DNA of 8,839 nucleotides from Opitutaceae bacterium (GCA_005786775.1 SYDD01000151.1:1-8839), one strand, 5' to 3'; counted from the first letter of the stretch, positions 1 to 7,090 are shown. Notes: generated by a model from the letters alone, not told the origin. Numbers and translations are program-made.

Positions 1-799
1 CCTGCTCGCGCTGCACCACCGTGTTGCGGGCGCGAGCGACGCCCACCTCGGCGCTGAGCACGTCGAGGTCGGTCATCACGCCGGTGGTGCGGCGGGCCTT
101 GTTCTCGTCGAGGAGCCGCTGGTTGCCCTCGAGCGTGAGCTGCGCGATGCGGAGCGCCTCGCGGGAGGCGACGAGGTTGTAGTAGGCGTTCTCGGTGTTG
201 GCCACCGTGTTGAGGACGGCGCTGCGGTAGCCGGTGCTGGCGATGGTGAACGCGAGCCGGGCGTTCTCGAGCGCCGAGAGGGCGGCCTCGCGGCCGAAGT
301 CGCGCAGCAGGGGCTGGTTCAGGGTGGCGCTGACGCCGTTGTTGTAGGCGGGATTGAAGAGCGAGTTGACCGAGTTGGTGGCGCCCCGGGAGACGTTGGT
401 CGAGAGGCTGAGCGTCCCGTTGGTGGCCGTGAGGCGGGGGAGGCTCACGCCGGCGCGCATCACCGTGTTGTCATTGCGGGGACCCTGGGAAGCGGTGCCA
501 TCGAGGCGGTTGGTGGTCGACGCGGACTGGTTGAGCGACCGCGTGACGTTGGCGGTCACTGTCGGGTCGAAGCCGGCCTCCTGGATGGTGACGTTGTCCT
601 TGGCGTTGGCCCGGGCGATGGCCTGGATCTGGAGGTTGAAGCTCTTCTGCAGGGCGAGCGCGATGGCCTCCTCGAGCGTGAAGGGCTTGTCCGGCGCGAT
701 CACGACCGCCCCCGGGGTGCCGGCGGCGGGAGCCTGGGCGCGGGCGAGGGGGGTGAGGGCAAGGAGCGCGAGCAGGAAGCGGGCGGGGAGGCTGGGCAT
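1..799 (-). CDS. TolC-family outer-membrane efflux protein (N-terminal part, cut by left edge)
   Basis: This is the first 266 residues of an outer-membrane factor, the trimeric channel of RND or ABC efflux and type I secretion systems. The ATG at 797-799 opens a signal peptide (residues 1-22, hydrophobic core FLLALLALTPL, then ARAQ). The family hallmark follows at about residues 37-60: FTLEEAIALALQKSFNLQIQ, with the Leu/Ala spacing of the first outer-membrane-efflux helix, and then the EAGFDPTVTANVTRS strand entry. Further along come LNQPLLRDFG, a long Ala/Leu-rich helix with NTENAYYNLVASREALRIAQ, and TGVMTDLDVLSAEVGVARAR, all typical of TolC/OprM-like proteins. These proteins are usually 430-550 residues, so roughly half is missing to the left. 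The start lies 50 bases after the fmdB-like stop, so co-transcription is possible. No Shine-Dalgarno sequence precedes it. The family is firm; the transported substrate cannot be told from this. Confidence 0.93.
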   Translation of the reverse strand, partial: MPSLPARFLLALLALTPLARAQAPAAGTPGAVVIAPDKPFTLEEAIALALQKSFNLQIQAIARANAKDNVTIQEAGFDPTVTANVTRSLNQSASTTNRLDGTASQGPRNDNTVMRAGVSLPRLTATNGTLSLSTNVSRGATNSVNSLFNPAYNNGVSATLNQPLLRDFGREAALSALENARLAFTIASTGYRSAVLNTVANTENAYYNLVASREALRIAQLTLEGNQRLLDENKARRTTGVMTDLDVLSAEVGVARARNTVVQREQ

Positions 800-849
800 G
801 GCGGAAAGGGAAGGGCGGCGGACGCAGGACACGGAAGGAGGAGGGTAAG

Positions 850-1098
850 TTACTGTTTTTCGTATTCGCCCCCGGAGGTGCGGCGGAGGACGGTGAAGCC
901 GGCCTGTCTCGCGCGCGAGACGGAAAGTGGGGCGGAAAGTTGCGGTGAATTCACCGGATCGACGCCGCGGCGGCGGACGGCTTGGCCGCACCGGAGGCAG
1001 GCTGCGAGGTCGGGTTCCGCGGGTCCTTGGCGGTGTTCAAAGCCCTCCTCGCAGAGGCGACAGAAGCCCGAGGCAGGGACGTAGGACCGGAGGGGCAT
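850..1098 (-). CDS. FmdB-family small zinc-ribbon protein
   Basis: A protein of 82 residues. It begins MPLRSYVPASG, like the MPLYEY opening of FmdB-type proteins, and has two Cys pairs, Cys13-x2-Cys16 and Cys34-x2-Cys37, which would form a one-zinc ribbon. The pairs are followed by VRRR, the basic tail usual after the second pair. The C-terminal block GFTVLRRTSGGEYEKQ resembles the GFT-Y-R-G-G-YEK ending of many FmdB-like proteins as I remember them. The name comes from a putative regulator of formamidase genes in Methylophilus; for most members the function is unknown, so no target is proposed. It lies between the PpiD-like gene (53 bases upstream) and the TolC-family gene (50 bases downstream) on the same strand. 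The ATG at 1096-1098 fits the family N-terminus exactly. Its leader is CTTCTGCCC directly before the ATG, with no purine-rich ribosome site. Confidence 0.85.
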   Translation of the reverse strand: MPLRSYVPASGFCRLCEEGFEHRQGPAEPDLAACLRCGQAVRRRGVDPVNSPQLSAPLSVSRARQAGFTVLRRTSGGEYEKQ

Positions 1099-1137
1099 GG
1101 GCAGAAGTGGCCGGCGGCCCCGGGACGGGCGCGGAGC

Positions 1138-1151
1138 GCGCCCGCGGGCGC
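1138..1151. repeat. Perfect 14-base palindrome just after the PpiD-like stop codon
   Basis: GCGCCCGCGGGCGC is a perfect palindrome directly downstream of the TGA of the PpiD-like gene (stop at 1152-1154). An alternative pairing of GAGCGC (1134-1139) with GCGCTC (1148-1153) gives a stem with an eight-base loop that overlaps the stop codon. No T-run follows in the minus-strand direction, so it is not a classic intrinsic terminator. It could stabilise the 3' end of a transcript or be a chance product of high GC. Confidence 0.35.
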
Positions 1152-2840
1152 TCAGGGCACCTTGGGCTCGCCGCGCTTGAGCTCCTTCTCGACGAGCTCA
1201 GCGAGGGCCGAGGAACCGCCAATGCGCGAGGTGAAGCCGGCAATTTGGGCCCGGGTTTCCGCGAGGCGAGGGTTGGTCTCGGTGAGGTCGGGCGCCTGTT
1301 GTTCGACCGCGAACACAAAGAGACCCTGTTCGCCGCTGAAGATCATATCCGAGAGCTGGCCCTGCTGCAGCCGCTCGAGGGTGCCGAGGACGGCGAAATC
1401 CACATCCTGAGGGCGGGAGCGGAGGTCAAAAGCGGGCAGCGCTTTGGCAGTGAGGGTGAGACCATGAGCTTGGCCGGCCGCGGGGGCGGCCTGGTCCAGC
1501 TTGGCCCCGGCCTTGAGCCGCGCCTCGAGGTCGGTCTTTACCTTGCGGCCGAGCTCGATGAAACGTTTGCGGCGCTCTCCCTCGACGTAATCGGTAGACA
1601 CTTGTGCCTTCACTTCGGCGAAGAGCGGCTTACGGGTCGGGAGCGACTCCTTCCAAACCAGAATAAGGGCGCCCATCCGGGTCGAAATTGCGTCGGAGGC
1701 CGGCCGGTCCTTGCCCAGCCGGAAGGCCTCCGTCAGGGCTTCCGGTGAGCCGCCAAGCTCGGCGGGGGCAGCTTCGCGGCTGAAAGGCGCGAGCGGCTTA
1801 GCGTTCAGCTGGCGACTGGTCAGGAAGGCCGCGATGGCCTCGGACGTGCGGGCCTTGGACTCGAAGAGGGCGAGGGAAAGGTCACTGGCGGCTTTCTGGG
1901 CGAGCTTCACCGCGCGCTCGAAACGCAGAGTGGACTCGACCTGGGCGCGGACGGCCGCGAAATCGGCCGCAGGGTCGGCCGGCGGGGTCACGCTCGGGGC
2001 GGGGGCGTCCTTTTTGGCCGGATCGGCGGGCTTAGGGAAGCGGGACGGGCTGGCGTCGTAGAACGCGCGGATCTCCGCCTCGGTCAAGTTGACCTTGGCC
2101 ATGTAGTCGAGGGCGGGGAGCTCCACTACCGCGAGGCTGACTTGCGGGGGGATGTCGTAGCGGCCACCCGATTGCTCGAAAAACTGGGTGAGCTCGCTTT
2201 CCGCCGGGGTGATTGCCGGCTTGAAGGCAGCGTAGTCAACCGTGGCGGTGGCGAGCGTCCACTTGGTGTCGGTGCGCAGGAGCTGGGCACGGACATCGCC
2301 GGGAAGGACGTAGCCTGGGCCGGCGAGGAGGTTCTGCACCTTCTCGACCCTGACGTCATCGGACACCACGCGGAGAATGTCACCTTCGGTGAGACCGCGG
2401 GGGTTGGTTTTTAGGTTGTCGCGGAAAGTTTGGTAGGTCTTGGGGTCAAACTGGCCGTCGGGGCCGGCGAAGGCGCGGAGAGTCTTGAGCTGCGTGGTAA
2501 CCTCGTCCGTGGAGGCGGGCGGCAGGTGCCAGAGGGCGGCCAAGTGGAGGGCCGCGGCGCGCTGGAAGGCGTAGTTCTGCACCTGATCGCCATCGAGCTG
2601 GCCAAAGGCTCCGACCCGGAGGCTGGCGCTCAGGCTGGCGTCGCCCATCAGGCGCTGCTGGTCGGACTGGAGGCTCAGGTTAAAGTCGAAGAACGGCCGG
2701 TCGACCATCCCGCGCTCCGCTCCGCCGATGCCCGGGGCGGCGCCGATGGTGAACACGAAGGCGATGATGACCACCCCCAGCAGCACGGCGAAGATCACGC
2801 GAAAGTGGAACTGGAAGTATTTCTGGATCCAGGAAATCAT
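1152..2840 (-). CDS. PpiD/SurA-N-like membrane-anchored periplasmic chaperone
   Basis: A protein of 562 residues, counted from the ATG at 2838-2840. It starts MISWIQKYFQFHFRVIF and has one membrane helix at about residues 14-34, a short cytoplasmic end and a large periplasmic part, the layout of PpiD. Residues about 60-240 look like the SurA_N/PpiD chaperone region, including DGQFDPKTYQTFRDNL (128-143) and LTEAEIRAFYD (252-262). A Pro/Ala-rich linker covers about 266-292. Two similar segments follow (about 315-430 and 434-550), each resembling the C-terminal half of a rotamase module, with G-EALTEAFRLG and SDAISTRMGALILVWKE in the first. The usual parvulin landmarks (an A-x-H-I-L strand and a GG-x-LG motif) are not seen, so foldase activity is doubtful and chaperone work on outer-membrane or secreted proteins is likelier. 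The frame stays open upstream to 2948, but that extension would overlap the upstream gene and precede the anchor, so it was not used. The start lies 19 bases after the YihY-like stop. Confidence 0.82.
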   Translation of the reverse strand: MISWIQKYFQFHFRVIFAVLLGVVIIAFVFTIGAAPGIGGAERGMVDRPFFDFNLSLQSDQQRLMGDASLSASLRVGAFGQLDGDQVQNYAFQRAAALHLAALWHLPPASTDEVTTQLKTLRAFAGPDGQFDPKTYQTFRDNLKTNPRGLTEGDILRVVSDDVRVEKVQNLLAGPGYVLPGDVRAQLLRTDTKWTLATATVDYAAFKPAITPAESELTQFFEQSGGRYDIPPQVSLAVVELPALDYMAKVNLTEAEIRAFYDASPSRFPKPADPAKKDAPAPSVTPPADPAADFAAVRAQVESTLRFERAVKLAQKAASDLSLALFESKARTSEAIAAFLTSRQLNAKPLAPFSREAAPAELGGSPEALTEAFRLGKDRPASDAISTRMGALILVWKESLPTRKPLFAEVKAQVSTDYVEGERRKRFIELGRKVKTDLEARLKAGAKLDQAAPAAGQAHGLTLTAKALPAFDLRSRPQDVDFAVLGTLERLQQGQLSDMIFSGEQGLFVFAVEQQAPDLTETNPRLAETRAQIAGFTSRIGGSSALAELVEKELKRGEPKVP

Positions 2841-2859
2841 GGGCGGAAGCGGGTCAGGC

Positions 2860-4401
2860 TTAGGTCGGGGGGGAGGGCTGGCAAGGGCGTAATTCCGTCG
2901 CGGGCCGCGGTTCCGTCGCGCTGTTCGGCGGGAAGGGGTGGGCGGCAAATAACTCGTCCAGGGGCCGCTGGAAGAACGGCTGCTCGCCGAGGCGCTCGAG
3001 GGCCTCTTCGTAAGCGTTCATCAGGGGATCAATGCCTGCCAAGGAGTGGCCCACGGGATCGTCGCCCAGCTGGTCGTCGAGGCGCTTGAAGTCCAGCAGC
3101 GTGATTCGTTCGAGGGGTCGCGCCGGCTGGAAGCGGAGTTCGGTCGCAGGCCGGCCTGGGGCAGCCCGCAGGGGGCTCACCAGCCCCATCGCGCTCAGGC
3201 GGTTGAGGCACTCGTTGATGATCTGGCTGGGCACGCGGAGGCGGGGGCCGAGCTCGGCGGCGGTGACCGGTGGCGCGCAAGCCTGAAAACGGCGGCCGAT
3301 GGTAAGCAGCACCGCCAACGAGAGCCGCTCACGCATTGCCTCCGTGAGCCGGCTCCAGGCGGTCTGGCTGTTGCGGAAGTGGACGTTCTGCACCGCGTAG
3401 CTGATGACGCCCCCGATGAGGACGTAGAGCCAGAACACGTAGAGGCCGAGCACCAATACCAGGGGGACAGCGAGCTGGCCGTAGAGGTTCTGGGTGAGCA
3501 CGACGCGACGCACGTAGAGGAATGCGGCCACATTGTTGAGCAGCAGCAGCAGCGCCACCACCGCCGCGCCGGCGAAGGCAGCGCGCCAGAGCACGGGTGA
3601 GTTGGGCACCACGCGGTAAACCAGCGTCAGCATGAAGGTCAGCAGGAAGAGGGAGAAGACGGGCAGGCTCCACCCGAGGAGCGCCACGAGGCGTTCACCG
3701 CCCGGCAGCCGGGCGAGGGAATCGTGGAACACGTTCACCGCCGCCCCCGCCCCGAGTAGGGCCACGGCCGCGAAGAACAGCACCGCGCCGAGGGTCAGGA
3801 TGGTCCAGTAGAATACCACCCGCATCAGAACCGACCGCCCCTGGTTGATGCCCCAGAGGTCGTTGAAAGCATCCTCGATCGATTTGAACATCATCAGCAC
3901 GATGAAGATCAGCGTCAGCGCCCCGAAGGCGCCACCGTAGCCGCTGCGCGCGCTTTGTACGAAGCCGTCCACGATCCGCCGCAGCTCTGGGTTCACGCCG
4001 CCCCCGGCTCCCGCGGTCCCAGCGTCGGCGGGGAGCGATTGCAACTGCGGCGCCACGTTGGCGAGCAGCGTGCTGATGTGGTGGGTGAGGAGCTGGTTGT
4101 CCTGCTGGCCCATCGCGAACCCGCCCGCGAGCACCGCGATTGCCACCAGCGGGCCGAGGCTGAGCAGAGAGGTGAAGCTCAGGGCGGCCGCCCGGCTAAC
4201 GACCCGGGTTTCCTGAAATACCGTCAGAGTGATCGAGATGACGCGCAGCACGGCCAACCCCCTTCCCCGAAGGGAGCGGTCGCCGAGGGCCCCCGGCTCC
4301 CAGATGCCGCGGTGCCACAGGTGGGCGAGGCGGGAGGGCCAGGTGGCTTTTTCCCGGAGGTTGGCTAGTGGAGTGGGCGGAACGTCCGGAGACGAGTTCA
4401 C
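2860..4401 (-). CDS. YihY/BrkB-family inner-membrane protein with C-terminal winged-helix-like domain
   Basis: A protein of 513 residues starting at a GTG (4399-4401). The core matches the YihY/BrkB family, which was once misnamed ribonuclease BN: RAAALSFTSLLSLGPLVAIAV at about 70-90, and GYGGAFGALTLIFIVLMMFKSIEDAFNDLWGI with the conserved E/D-A-N-x-W stretch at 154-185. Six membrane segments are visible at about 73-97, 156-172, 192-222, 237-262, 271-297 and 308-337. The usual family core is about 270-300 residues, and here it carries about 175 extra C-terminal residues. Residues about 355-425 (ERLSLAVLLTIGRRF, PPVTAAELGPRLRVP, INECLNRLSAMGLV) read like a winged-helix fold in the cytoplasm. 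A Pro-rich tail ends the protein. The family's function is unsettled; transport or envelope roles have been proposed. It begins 13 bases after the GYF_2 gene and ends 19 bases before the PpiD-like gene, so these three probably share one message. No Shine-Dalgarno sequence is seen. Confidence 0.88.
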   Translation of the reverse strand: MNSSPDVPPTPLANLREKATWPSRLAHLWHRGIWEPGALGDRSLRGRGLAVLRVISITLTVFQETRVVSRAAALSFTSLLSLGPLVAIAVLAGGFAMGQQDNQLLTHHISTLLANVAPQLQSLPADAGTAGAGGGVNPELRRIVDGFVQSARSGYGGAFGALTLIFIVLMMFKSIEDAFNDLWGINQGRSVLMRVVFYWTILTLGAVLFFAAVALLGAGAAVNVFHDSLARLPGGERLVALLGWSLPVFSLFLLTFMLTLVYRVVPNSPVLWRAAFAGAAVVALLLLLNNVAAFLYVRRVVLTQNLYGQLAVPLVLVLGLYVFWLYVLIGGVISYAVQNVHFRNSQTAWSRLTEAMRERLSLAVLLTIGRRFQACAPPVTAAELGPRLRVPSQIINECLNRLSAMGLVSPLRAAPGRPATELRFQPARPLERITLLDFKRLDDQLGDDPVGHSLAGIDPLMNAYEEALERLGEQPFFQRPLDELFAAHPFPPNSATEPRPATELRPCQPSPPT

Positions 4402-4414
4402 GGTGCTGGGCGGG

Positions 4415-5185
4415 TCAACGCGGCAACTGTAACCAAGCCGCGAGCCCGTAGCCGAGGGCGGTGGCCGCCGCGGCGACCCCGGCGGCGAGCGGGCGGTAGC
4501 AGAGAGTGCACGCGAAAAGGCCGGCGGAGCCGACCGTCATCGCCACGCCGGCGCTGGTGGCCTCCGCCTGCTGGAGCAGCAGCCCCGCGTAGCCCAGGCC
4601 AAACGCGGCACGGAAGCGCAGGAGCGGGTAGGGCCCGGTCGCGCCGGTCGCGAGCAACGCCGCGAGGACGACGTCCACCGGCACCAGGAGTAGTTCGGGG
4701 TGAGCAAGTAGGGCCGCGAGGGGGGAAAGGGGGAGCGGGCTGCCGGCGAGGGGGGCCAAGCCAGAGCCAGCGGCGAGTAGCAACCCGGCAAGGGCGCCGC
4801 GGCGGCCGAGCGTCGCGCCGCGCACGAACCGCGCCGTCTCCGCTTCCATGGTGCGGTTTGATTCCGCGAGGATCTGCTTCACTTCGACTACGGGCGGGAC
4901 CGCGGGCGCTGTGGATTCGGCGAGCGTGGCGTCCAGCGGCGGCGCGGCCGCCGGAACGGGGGCGGACCGTGGCTTCAGCGTCAGCCGCTGCCGCGGCGGG
5001 AAGGCGAGGGCGAGCAGGTCCGGGCGCTCCGCCAGCGCCACCCAACCTTCACGGGTCGTGTCGTAGACGAGGGTCTCCGGCGTGACCTCCCCGGCGCGCG
5101 CCAGGTCGGCGAGCTGCTCGGGCGGGAAGGGGCCCCGCGCTTCGGTCGCGTTCGCGGGGCGCAGATAGAGCTCCTGCGCGGACAT
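4415..5185 (-). CDS. GYF_2-domain (DUF4339) multi-pass membrane protein
   Basis: A protein of 256 residues from the ATG at 5183-5185. Residues about 5-60 form a GYF_2 domain: LYLRPANATEARGPFPPEQL, then AGEVTPETLVYDTTREGWV with the conserved Trp48. Such domains are thought to bind proline-rich or other peptides, and in bacteria they are often fused to membrane segments. A Pro/Ala linker (about 72-100) and a charged stretch, EVKQILAESNRTMEAETARF (101-120), lead to about four or five hydrophobic segments (about 128-148, 164-182, 188-205, 211-232 and 235-252). The frame is open far upstream, antisense-free but out of frame with argS, and only the part from this ATG resembles a known domain, which decides the start. 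It lies 65 bases after argS and 13 before the YihY-like gene. A weak AGGG nine bases before the ATG is the only ribosome-site hint. No specific function can be assigned. Confidence 0.8.
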   Translation of the reverse strand: MSAQELYLRPANATEARGPFPPEQLADLARAGEVTPETLVYDTTREGWVALAERPDLLALAFPPRQRLTLKPRSAPVPAAAPPLDATLAESTAPAVPPVVEVKQILAESNRTMEAETARFVRGATLGRRGALAGLLLAAGSGLAPLAGSPLPLSPLAALLAHPELLLVPVDVVLAALLATGATGPYPLLRFRAAFGLGYAGLLLQQAEATSAGVAMTVGSAGLFACTLCYRPLAAGVAAAATALGYGLAAWLQLPR

Positions 5186-5230
5186 CGGGCGACCCTGTCG
5201 CGCGGCCGCGGCAGCGGCAAGAGCGTTCTC

Positions 5231-5247
5231 CGGGCCGCGGCGGCCCG
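5231..5247 (-). terminator. GC stem-loop just downstream of argS (weak terminator candidate)
   Basis: CGGGCCG (5231-5237) and CGGCCCG (5241-5247) form a perfect seven-pair stem with a three-base loop, three bases after the argS stop codon. No T-run follows on the minus strand, so intrinsic termination would be inefficient. It sits in the largest gap of the minus-strand run (65 bases) and may partly separate argS from the membrane-protein genes. Confidence 0.3.
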
Positions 5248-5250
5248 CGT

Positions 5251-7008
5251 TCACATCCGCCGCAGCGGCCGCAGGCCCAGCAGGTGCAGCCCGGTCTCCA
5301 GCACCAGCAGCGTCCGCGCGCACAGCAGCAGCCGGCGGGCGCGCACGGCCGGTTCCTCGACCAGCACCTTGTCGGCGTTGTTGAACGAGCTGTAGTCGCC
5401 CGCCAGCTCGAACAGGTACAGGCACAGCAGGTGCGGCCGCAGCGTCTCGCGGGCCTGCCGGATCGCGTCGGGGAAACGGATCAGCCGCCGCGCGAGGGCA
5501 AGCTCCGTCGCCGTGGCGGGCGCGTCCGCCGCCGCCAGCGCCGCCGCGTCGTCGGGCACCACCCCGGCGCGGCGGAAGATCGAGTGGATGCGCGCGCCGG
5601 CGTACAGCAGGTAGGGCGCGGTGTTGCCCTCGAGGGAGAGCATCTTGTCCCACGAGAACACGTAGTTGCTGCTCCGGTTCTGCGCGAGGTCCGCGTACTG
5701 GACCGCGCCTACGCCCACGGCGGCGGCGATCTCGCGGCGCTCCGCCTCGGGCAACTCGGGGCTCTTCGCCGTGACCAGCGCGAAGGCCCGCTCCTCCGCC
5801 TCGTCGAGCAGCGCCTTGAGGCGGATCACGTCGCCGCTGCGTGTCTTCAGCGCCTTGCCGTCCTCGCCCGTCACCGCGCCGAAGGTCACGTGGTGCAGCT
5901 CTGGCCGCCGGTAGCCGCGCGCCGCGAACCATTTCCCCACGGTGAGGAACAGCTGCTCGAAGTGGTCGGACTGGCGGAAGTCGGTGACGATGACGATGCC
6001 GGCGGCGCCGAAGTGCTCGGTGCGGTAGAGCGCGGTGGCGAGGTCGGTGGACGCGTAGTTGCTGGCGCCGTCGGCCTTGCGGACGAGAAACGGCTGGGTC
6101 TTGAAGCGCGGGTGCTCGGGGTGGAAGACGACGAGCGCGCCCTCGCTGACCTCCGCGATGCCGGCCGCGGTGAGCTCGGTGTACACGCGCTCCACCTGGT
6201 CGTTGTAGAAGCTCTCGCCCAGGTTGTGGTCGAAGCGGATGCCGAGTCGGTCGTAGATGCGCTGGAAGGCGCCGAGGCTGACCTCGGAGAACTTCCGCCA
6301 GAGTGCCACGTTCTCGGGGTCGCCCTGCTGGAGGCGCACCAGCTCGCGGCGGGCCTCCTCGAGCTCGGGGGAACCCTCGGGCGTGGCCTCGTGGCCGCGC
6401 TTGTAGAGGCGCTCCAGTTCCTCGATCGGGTCGGCCGCCAGCGCCGCGGGGTCGGCCCAGCGTTTGTAGCCGTAGATCAGCTTGCCGAACTGCGTACCCC
6501 AGTCGCCGAGATGGTTGTCGCGGATGACCTTCGCGCCCGCGAACGCGAGCAGGCGGCAGAGGGCCTCGCCGATCACGGCCGACCGCAGGTGGCCGACGTG
6601 CATCTGCTTGGCGGTGTTGGGCGAGGAGTAATCGACAACCCAGGTGCCGGCCGCGCCCCCGGCGCAGGCGGCGCGGAGCTGGTCCGCGGTGGCGTGCGCG
6701 CGCAGCCACGCGAGGAGGGCCTCCGGATGCAGGGTGAAGTTGATGAAGCCGGGCCCGGCCACGGTCACGGCGCAGGTCGCCCGCAGCTCCGCCGGCAGGG
6801 CGGCGACCAGCTGCTCGGCGAGGGCGCGCGGGTTGAGCCGCCGCGTTTTGGCGTGGGGCAGCACGCCGTTGGCCTGGAAGTCCCCGTGGCGCGGATCGGC
6901 GGCGCGGACGTCCGGTTGGAACTCCGCCGCGTCCGCCCAGCCGGCGGCGGCCGCCGCGGTGCGGAGGGCGGCATCAAGGTCGGCGGCGAGCGGGCAGGCT
7001 GCGTGCAT
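5251..7008 (-). CDS. argS: Arginyl-tRNA synthetase (ArgRS), class I
   Basis: A protein of 585 residues, the usual size, that charges tRNA-Arg with arginine in the cytoplasm. The N-terminal ArgRS additional domain covers about 1-100, including NPRALAEQLVAALP and GPGFINFTL (85-93). The catalytic core has DYSSPNTAKQMHVGHLRS with the HIGH signature as HVGH at 137-140, then VIRDNHLGDWGTQFGKLI (161-178) and ASNYASTDLATALYR (315-329). Residues 384-393 read GKALKTRSGD, the ArgRS form of the KMSKS loop; loss of the canonical lysine motif is normal in many bacterial ArgRS. The DALR anticodon-binding domain covers about 463-585 with DYSSFNNADKVLVEE and ends LLGLRPLRRM, close to the RM end of E. coli ArgRS. 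The ATG at 7006-7008 gives the family-length N-terminus. It heads the minus-strand gene run and is divergent from the DUF1080 gene, 82 bases away. Confidence 0.97.
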   Translation of the reverse strand: MHAACPLAADLDAALRTAAAAAGWADAAEFQPDVRAADPRHGDFQANGVLPHAKTRRLNPRALAEQLVAALPAELRATCAVTVAGPGFINFTLHPEALLAWLRAHATADQLRAACAGGAAGTWVVDYSSPNTAKQMHVGHLRSAVIGEALCRLLAFAGAKVIRDNHLGDWGTQFGKLIYGYKRWADPAALAADPIEELERLYKRGHEATPEGSPELEEARRELVRLQQGDPENVALWRKFSEVSLGAFQRIYDRLGIRFDHNLGESFYNDQVERVYTELTAAGIAEVSEGALVVFHPEHPRFKTQPFLVRKADGASNYASTDLATALYRTEHFGAAGIVIVTDFRQSDHFEQLFLTVGKWFAARGYRRPELHHVTFGAVTGEDGKALKTRSGDVIRLKALLDEAEERAFALVTAKSPELPEAERREIAAAVGVGAVQYADLAQNRSSNYVFSWDKMLSLEGNTAPYLLYAGARIHSIFRRAGVVPDDAAALAAADAPATATELALARRLIRFPDAIRQARETLRPHLLCLYLFELAGDYSSFNNADKVLVEEPAVRARRLLLCARTLLVLETGLHLLGLRPLRRM

Positions 7009-7090
7009 CCGGGCAGCGAACCGGAAGCCGGCCCGGCCCCGCAAGCGCGGAGTTGCCCGTCGCCCTTGCCCCGCCCAACGTGGCCGCGCG
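7009..7090. promoter_or_regulatory. Divergent intergenic region between argS and the DUF1080 gene
   Basis: These 82 bases must hold, or lie near, the start signals for two divergent transcripts. The stretch is very GC-rich. TTGCCC occurs on the plus strand at 7053-7058 and 7066-7071, and TTGCGGGG reads on the minus strand from 7044 to 7037. I see no convincing TATAAT-like partner for any of them, so no promoter is placed. No operator-like inverted repeat stands out. Confidence 0.35.

Noticed and set aside
835..845. AAGGAGGAGGG on the plus strand as a ribosome-binding site
   Set aside because: No supported plus-strand gene begins shortly downstream; the region encodes the FmdB-like protein on the other strand.
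354..848. Open frame on the plus strand over the TolC-like gene
   Set aside because: It is the antisense shadow of the signal peptide and first helices of the efflux protein; its translation has no recognisable domain.
927..1748. Plus-strand open frame across the FmdB-like and PpiD-like genes
   Set aside because: It crosses two well-supported minus-strand genes and has no domain signal.
6098..6110. Missing canonical KMSKS motif in the arginyl-tRNA synthetase
   Set aside because: Absence of KMSKS is a known trait of many bacterial ArgRS, and the rest of the enzyme is intact, so it is not a defect.
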